Source: Phoronis ovalis (Eukaryota; Phoronida; Phoronidae). From it: 10,917 nt of DNA. The position numbers and the translations under genes were made by a program. Under the pieces are notes generated by a model. It made no database searches. It was not told where the DNA came from and was given only the letters and a program-made list of their open reading frames with translations. Location of the stretch: the NCBI GenBank assembly GCA_028565635.1, contig JAOXYB010058457.1, forward strand, positions 1-10,917, given 5' to 3'. How positions within the stretch are numbered: position 1 is the first letter of the stretch; every line of letters begins with the position of its first letter. Positions 7,330 to 10,917 of this stretch are shown here, one piece after another.

Positions 7330-7706
7330 TCAGTGGTTACTACGCAGCCCTGACAGTGAATTGGGATCATTTAGGTTGGTGACCAGTGGCGCCGTATAGT
7401 TCATGTAAATAGTGTATTTTCTCCTACTATGCTGTCTAGCTGGATCTATATATACCGTATTATCCCGATTGTAATACCCGGGTCTTACATTTGTATTTCC
7501 ACTGTCTTTTTGAGTTTTGAAAGAAAAAAGTTCGATAGTAAGATCAGATACAGTTCGACTCATTTCGAAAATGCGTTTTACTTCAATAGTTAGACCTGGG
7601 CTTCCTTTCGCGATCGGACCATATTTCGAACGTATAACCTGGATATTACAAGCGACGCGAAGTAATACAGTAGTATCCCTTAATGTAATTAATTCAAGTG
7701 CTGTGT
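7330..7706 (-). CDS. Antisense partial exon resembling the N-terminal domain of M1 aminopeptidases
   Basis: The minus-strand frame is open for 126 codons (7710 to 7333), then TGA; a T-rich acceptor ending AAATAG lies just before 7706. The product has TALELITLRDTTVLLRVACN early and KYTIYMNYTAPLVTNLN near the end. The spacing recalls M1-family N-terminal beta domains: 'G.v.I.l...dT..i.LH..nl.I' and later 'Y.i.i.y.a.L...L.G.Y.S'. The part containing the zinc-binding HExxH would lie in other exons and is absent. After NLN the sequence departs (DPNSLSGLRSNH, stop) instead of GFYRS, and I see no clear donor. It sits inside a receptor intron on the opposite strand with no companion exons, so it may be a transposed or duplicated fragment. 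The ORF is solid; the family call is moderate at best. Confidence 0.4.
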
Positions 7707-7769
7707 CTATTTAAAAATTAAAAACAATTAACGAATTAATAGCGATTGAAATTAAAGTATATTTTACAG

Positions 7770-7965
7770 GAAACTTCACTTGTTTAGATATCAGTTTACC
7801 TCTGTACCTTTTCCAAACCTACCTGCTAACGACATTGATTGTCATGTTATCCTGGGTGACATTTTGGATTAGCACTGATACTACTCCTTTTCGAATGTCG
7901 CTTGGTTTGCATATTGTATTACTAATGACGATCCAGGATAGTCGCTTATGGATGACGGGACCAAG
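7770..7965 (+). CDS. Cys-loop receptor exon: pre-M1, M1, M2 and M2-M3 loop
   Basis: A 196-base exon runs from acceptor ATTTTACAG to donor CCAAG|GTAATT, phase 1 in and phase 2 out. It reads [34 protein letters not shown] (M1), then [20 protein letters not shown] with IQ (M2) and DSRLWMTGP. From QTY to GP it aligns gaplessly with glycine/GABA-type receptors. LSWVxFWI, the PxR at the inner end of M2, the 9' Leu and the M-T-x-Q end are kept. Oddities: the pre-M1 strand is six residues short and lacks the conserved Arg-x-x-Gly-Tyr-Tyr. The M1 proline is Leu (YLLTTL for YLPTTL), the residue before the 0' Arg is Phe instead of Ala, and 6' and 7' are His-Ile where the family has Thr-Thr. Anion selectivity would be expected from the family; function is doubtful. 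Confidence 0.88.
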
Positions 7966-8589
7966 GTAATTTAATCGGAGCAGGTCTTTTTAGCAAATCA
8001 TTTTGTTGAATACTTTTTTAACTTTTCACTCGCTAACGCAATGGATGTTATTCCAGAATGCGCTAAATTACTGAAAATCTAGTCAAGAGGACTTTAATTA
8101 CAAAGACTGGTTGTTTAAAAGAAGGACAGTTGGAATAGGGCCCTTTCAGTTTAAGCAAGGGGTAAGGGAGAGAATATGTGAGATTTAATGAGGGCTAAAA
8201 GTTAGCATAGCATTCGACATTAAAAAATATCTGTTTTTCTTCAACAATTAATCATTTTATTTATTTGCTGATAAAATATCTTGTGCATTTTCCAAATTTA
8301 TGGAGAGTTCCGCAACATATATTTATCGCGTTAGAAATTTTGCATAGAATAACATTTTGGGCATGAACTGAATCACTGTGTGATAACACCCACATGGCTC
8401 CCTAGAGACGATTAGGGGGAAATGGGAATCGAAAGGGTCCTTTTCAATTGAGGATTAAACAGGCTGTACATTTATTTCATAGTTAGATCACAGAAGAAAA
8501 TGTTTACTAAAAACAGTTTCAAGTACCCTTTTGCAGAAGTTGAACACTATCCTAAATTTTATAACTATTTATTTTTTCTGTTGTTTTAG
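7966..8589 (+). other. Receptor intron between the M1-M2 and M3 exons
   Basis: The phase 2 intron runs from CCAAG|GTAATT to TTGTTTTAG|G. The split codon AG+G gives Arg, producing the family join P-R-ISYVKA. AT-rich, with no gene or clear repeat seen. Confidence 0.8.
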
Positions 8590-8755
8590 GATTTCGTACG
8601 TCAAAGCTATCGATATTTGGATGTCAGTGTATGTGTTGTTTGTATTTCTCGCCATGCTAGAATCTGCTATTGTAAACACACTCACAAGGAAAAAGATTCG
8701 ACGTATAAGCATAAAGGTTAAGGAAACTAACCCCGGCGATAGTCATGAAGAGACG
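8590..8755 (+). CDS. Cys-loop receptor exon: M3 and start of the cytoplasmic loop
   Basis: A 166-base exon runs from acceptor TTGTTTTAG (AG at 8588-8589) to consensus donor ACG|GTAAGT, phase 2 in and phase 0 out. It encodes ISYVKAIDIWM, then M3 (SVYVLFVFLAMLESAIVNTL), then a basic start of the cytoplasmic loop (TRKKIRRISIKVKETNPGD...). (I/V)SYVKAIDIWM is almost invariant in glycine and related receptors and is fully kept. The M3 Cys is Tyr and LLEY/LLEF is MLES. The basic segment after M3 is usual for membrane topology. This is the most secure identification in the window. The exon is intact; the closest class by this segment is glycine-receptor-like, but GABA-A beta, GluCl and pHCl subunits share much of it. 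Confidence 0.93.
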
Positions 8756-9120
8756 GTAAGTGTCCTTACATCAGCTTAGAAATCCTGAATAAATACATAT
8801 TATACTTATTTAGAGAGCATTTTTCATAATTGGTACCGTTGACATCTGTCATTGAAAAACATCTGGTTGGAACTGGTATCATATCATGAACTAACTGTGC
8901 CACATTAACTATAGTACATCTCACTCTCCCGTGTACCCCCTGATATTCGTCAGTTATTTTTTTAACGATTTATTGGATAAAACGTTGAACCCTTTTTGTC
9001 AGCGTGAGTGATATACTATCTAACTGGATTGAAAACTTCATAATTTTGAAATGTTTTTTTTTAAGATAAGTTCTTGTTTAGCAAATCACAGTGTTATAAG
9101 TTCCCATCGTCAGCAATAAG
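8756..9120 (+). other. Non-coding stretch after the M3 exon
   Basis: An in-frame stop follows 8 codons after the donor, so the receptor must splice out here to continue. AT-rich with no recognised feature. Confidence 0.5.
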
Positions 9121-9225
9121 AATTCGAAATCAGTCCACATGGACGAGTACAATTGGGATCATACAGTTCCAGTGATAGAAAATGTTCTCTTACAAACTAA
9201 TGTTCCTGTTAGCTTAGTAAAGCTG
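9121..9225 (+). CDS. Possible M3-M4 loop exon of the receptor
   Basis: An exactly 105-base segment lies between an acceptor AG at 9119-9120 and a donor CTG|GTAAAT; phase 0 in and out. Phase 0 matches the donor at 8755. The 35 codons read NSKSVHMDEYNWDHTVPVIE then NVLLQTNVPVSLVKL, hydrophilic at the start. The M3-M4 loop is poorly conserved in the family, so sequence cannot confirm it. The acceptor's pyrimidine tract is poor, and a better CAG at 9111-9113 is out of phase. Confidence 0.3.
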
Positions 9226-9479
9226 GTAAATACTTTAACAATTTATTAACCGAAAAACAAAAGAAAACGGAGCTAAGTTAGGACATTTAATTTCTATGCA
9301 CTCGATTATCTCAGTTTGGCGAGTGTATACACTCAGTATAAGCTCCTTACAAAATGTGATTTTACAGATATCATTGCATCGATAGAGATTTGAATTGGTG
9401 TTTATTTAGTTTAATACGTAGTTAAGACAATATATTGTGTATATATTTGATACTTTGCTAATCATTATTTGTTTTCCAG

Positions 9480-9609
9480 AGCAATTTGTATTTCAGCGGT
9501 GATCATTCATTTTGATTTCGTCTGCTAGTGCTAGTGCTTGATATCCTGCAGCTGTTGTTTGTTTAGCTCGAGCATTTGAGGAGTGGTAAGGTTGGTCAGT
9601 ATAGCTAAG
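9480..9609 (+). other. Exon-like segment with good splice sites, no long frame
   Basis: TTTGTTTTCCAG (AG at 9478-9479) and CTAAG|GTAAGC (GT at 9610-9611) bracket 130 bases. In phase 0 it reads SNLYFSGDHSF and stops (TGA at 9513-9515). It could be a terminal or untranslated exon that would give a receptor without M4, an exon of an unrelated non-coding transcript, or chance. Confidence 0.2.
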
Positions 9610-9692
9610 GTAAGCGTTTATTTTTAATTTCTTTTAGTAATGATGATGAAAAAATATCCGTAAGAGTTTAAAATGACAGTTCAGAAACTCAC

Positions 9693-9804
9693 CGTTAGGG
9701 AATTTCAAATTTAAATATGGCGGCAGAATTGTCAACCTCGTTTTCATGTTCAAGATGGCTGCGCCCAGTGCCTGAAGTGCGTATAACTTTTGAGGGCCCT
9801 AACG
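9693..9804. repeat. Inverted repeat CGTTAGGG / CCCTAACG enclosing two ATGGC motifs
   Basis: CGTTAGGG (9693-9700) and CCCTAACG (9797-9804) are exact reverse complements 96 bases apart. The similarity extends weakly inward. No target duplication is visible, so it is not called a transposon. The interior is richer in GC than its surroundings. Confidence 0.35.
9713..9762 (+). promoter_or_regulatory. Two YY1-like motifs
   Basis: AAATATGGCGGC (9713-9724) and AAGATGGCTGC (9752-9762) resemble the AAnATGGCGGC core bound by YY1/Pho proteins in animals. Both are in the same orientation, 39 bases apart. Such pairs occur near start sites and first introns. Binding is inferred from motif only. Confidence 0.25.
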
Positions 9805-10004
9805 ATATCATGCTTAAAAAAATTGTAATTATTATAATGATAAACAGTTTGGTATGATTGGGGAGTAGCTCGTACCTCTTCTCATAATTTCCGGATCCTT
9901 ACGTCGAAGCCATGCACACTGGGTTTAAGTCTAGGGGCTTTATTAGGGTAGGGTTAGATTTAGTAGACAATATGGAATAGAATAACATGAGGTTCTTCCA
10001 ACTC

Positions 10005-10093
10005 ATCTTTGTGGCGTAGCGGAACTATGGAGCGAAAGGGCATGGGTTTGATTCTTGACAGGAGCAAGCAAAAAAAATAATATAATAAAAACA
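10005..10093 (+). mobile_element. tRNA-derived SINE-like element
   Basis: TGGCGTAGCGG (10012-10022) fits the RNA polymerase III A box, and GGTTTGATTCT (10045-10055) fits the B box (GGTTCGANTCC) with two changes. They are in the same orientation, 33 bases start to start, and are followed by an A-rich tail (about 10070-10093). This order is typical of a tRNA-derived SINE head with an A-rich 3' end. The box spacing is shorter than in a normal tRNA and no cloverleaf can be drawn, so it is not a tRNA gene. Ends and target duplication are uncertain. Confidence 0.5.
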
Positions 10094-10710
10094 TACGAGT
10101 ATAGTAACAGAAACGAAGGAACATGTGTAAAAGAAGTTGAATCAGTTTCTTTAGTTTTTCTTTAGACACTAAAAGGTCAGGTAGGTGGCACTGCAGGTGG
10201 GTAGGAGCTATTCCCCAGTTACTTCAACAGTGTATCCAATTATTACCAATCAAGTGAGTTGTGATATCTACTTGGTGTTAAAAGGTTAACCCCACCCCAA
10301 ACTATATATGATCGTCTTGGTACTCCGATGGTACACTTGCAGCTACTATTTTACTTAATTAAGTGTTTGTTACACTACATGTTGAAATGTGTTAGATTGA
10401 ATCCGGCGATAGATAGCACGATTCAAACAAGTAGCTGGATTTTTTTGATTTTGCAAAAATTGTAAAACTGTAATATAACAAAAAAGAAAATCATTTTAAT
10501 AATAATAATAACAAAAATAATTTTACCGACTCTTAAACTACAACATAGACTAAAACATACCCCATCATAATGTCTGTACACACCTCCCATATGGCAATAT
10601 TTGTGTAATCTCTATGGGGTTGGAAACTACGGCTCTGATCCTTGCTATCATGCAAGTTAGGGTATGTAGCTTGAACCAAGCATATGAATTTTAAGTCATT
10701 TGTTTTTTAC
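10094..10710. other. No gene seen
   Basis: AT-rich sequence with an (AAT)n-like run near 10496-10512. Short open frames have no recognisable product. An M4 segment of the receptor was looked for on the plus strand and not found. Confidence 0.5.
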
Positions 10711-10828
10711 AGATTGCTGTCTTCTCAGATTCCATCCTGGAGTACATGACAAAGGATTCGACCTGTGGATTGATGACCTCTGCAGCACATTCTGTGCGAG
10801 AGGAAGTGTTGAAAATGTGACTGACAGT
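10711..10828 (+). other. Exon-like segment, unrecognised
   Basis: TTGTTTTTTACAG (AG at 10709-10710) and GACA|GTATGT (GT at 10829) bracket 118 bases. One frame (phase 1 in) is open throughout and includes GVHDKGFDLWIDDLCSTFC. A second (phase 0) gives 36 codons then stops at TGA. Neither resembles the receptor M4 or another family I know. The segment is less AT-rich than its neighbourhood, which mildly favours a real exon. Confidence 0.3.
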
Positions 10829-10917
10829 ATGTAGCATATTTATTTTTATTGTCAGTTATCTGCACAAGTGTTTTATTGATAATTCCCAATACAAATGGTT
10901 TGGTAAAAGTAACTCTT

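Larger units (their letters stand above)
6659..7769 (+). other. Receptor intron holding a tandem array and an antisense open frame
   Basis: The phase 1 intron runs from donor G|GTAATT (6659) to acceptor ATTTTACAG (AG at 7768-7769), 1,111 bases. Besides the array (7039-7213), its flanking inverted repeats and the antisense frame (7330-7706), it has no recognised content. The second half is CpG-richer than the surrounding introns, which supports the antisense frame being real or formerly coding. Confidence 0.75.
5430..8755 (+). pseudogene. Overall model: decaying or highly divergent glycine/GluCl/HisCl-type receptor subunit gene
   Basis: The exons recovered in order on the plus strand cover the ligand-domain start (5430-5501), beta1/VTC segment (5736-5803, damaged), loops B to C (6524-6658), M1-M2 (7770-7965) and M3 (8590-8755). 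Intact receptors of this family are pentameric chloride channels of the plasma membrane. Not found are the roughly 75-residue exon with the WxDxRL and IWxPDxFF motifs, and a Cys-loop with both cysteines. M4 is also absent from the window. Invariant residues are lost around M1. Because the introns are kept, this would be an unprocessed pseudogene; the alternative is a fast-evolving gene with exons I fail to see. The three downstream exons are free of stops with good splice sites, so decay may be recent. Confidence 0.55.

Noticed and set aside
7517-7714. Plus-strand open frame of 65 codons
   Set aside because: Opposite the longer 126-codon minus-strand frame, which has the recognisable segments; no receptor motif and not in phase with receptor exons.
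9943-9957. Telomere-like TTAGGGTAGGGTTAG
   Set aside because: Only two imperfect units; too short to call an interstitial telomeric repeat.
10005-10070. A functional tRNA gene
   Set aside because: A and B boxes are too close, and no acceptor, D, anticodon and T stems can be paired. A SINE head fits better.
9960-10169. Minus-strand open frame of 69 codons
   Set aside because: Antisense through the SINE-like element and its A-rich tail; the hydrophobic product is a composition effect.

Overview
The window looks like intron-rich DNA from an invertebrate animal. It is AT-rich, its exons are short and bounded by GT/AG introns of roughly 200 to 1,300 bases, and it carries small DNA-transposon and SINE-like debris. 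The two recognisable protein families are both animal families. I cannot fix the phylum; a mollusc or another marine invertebrate would fit. There is no bacterial, phage or CRISPR content.

Left part (about 130 to 4,130, minus strand): the 3' end of one gene. Three exons can be read with confidence (3431-3585, 1829-2092, 380-823), and a doubtful 36-base exon lies at 4093-4128. The product has a small Cys-x2-Cys-x4-Cys segment, an acidic linker, the sequence GWALK, a KVKKYLTDKF...KADPSQ block, an FEPDEW...QIASLFVRL block and a SAP-like C-terminus. This order matches an uncharacterised animal zinc-finger family. One of its introns holds a 667-base hAT-like non-autonomous transposon (1002-1668) with 12/13 matching terminal inverted repeats and an exact 6-base TACATG duplication.

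Middle (about 5,300 to 8,760, plus strand, divergent from the first gene): a Cys-loop ligand-gated chloride channel of the glycine/GluCl/HisCl type. Exons 5430-5501, 6524-6658, 7770-7965 and 8590-8755 join in matching phases and cover the ligand-domain start, loop C with the second disulfide, M1-M2 and M3. Several things suggest a dying or very divergent gene. The exon expected after 5430-5501 has an AT where its acceptor AG should be, and an in-frame TAA. The large beta-strand exon is not found, and no clear Cys-loop exon is present. The pre-M1 segment has lost six residues including the arginine, the M1 proline is Leu, and the M2 6' position is His.

The 1.1-kb intron 6659-7769 of that gene carries two further items. 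One is seven tandem copies of a 25-base unit (7039-7213) enclosed by an imperfect 51-base inverted repeat (7007-7057 / 7243-7293). The other is an antisense 126-codon open frame (7330-7706) that resembles the N-terminal beta domain of M1 aminopeptidases.

Right part (8,756 to 10,917): mostly non-coding. It holds a possible M3-M4 loop exon (9121-9225), weak exon-like segments (9480-9609, 10711-10828), a pair of ATGGC motifs inside an inverted repeat (9693-9804) and a tRNA-derived SINE-like element (about 10005-10093). No M4 exon is seen. The receptor and the zinc-finger gene are neighbours back to back; nothing suggests that they share a pathway.
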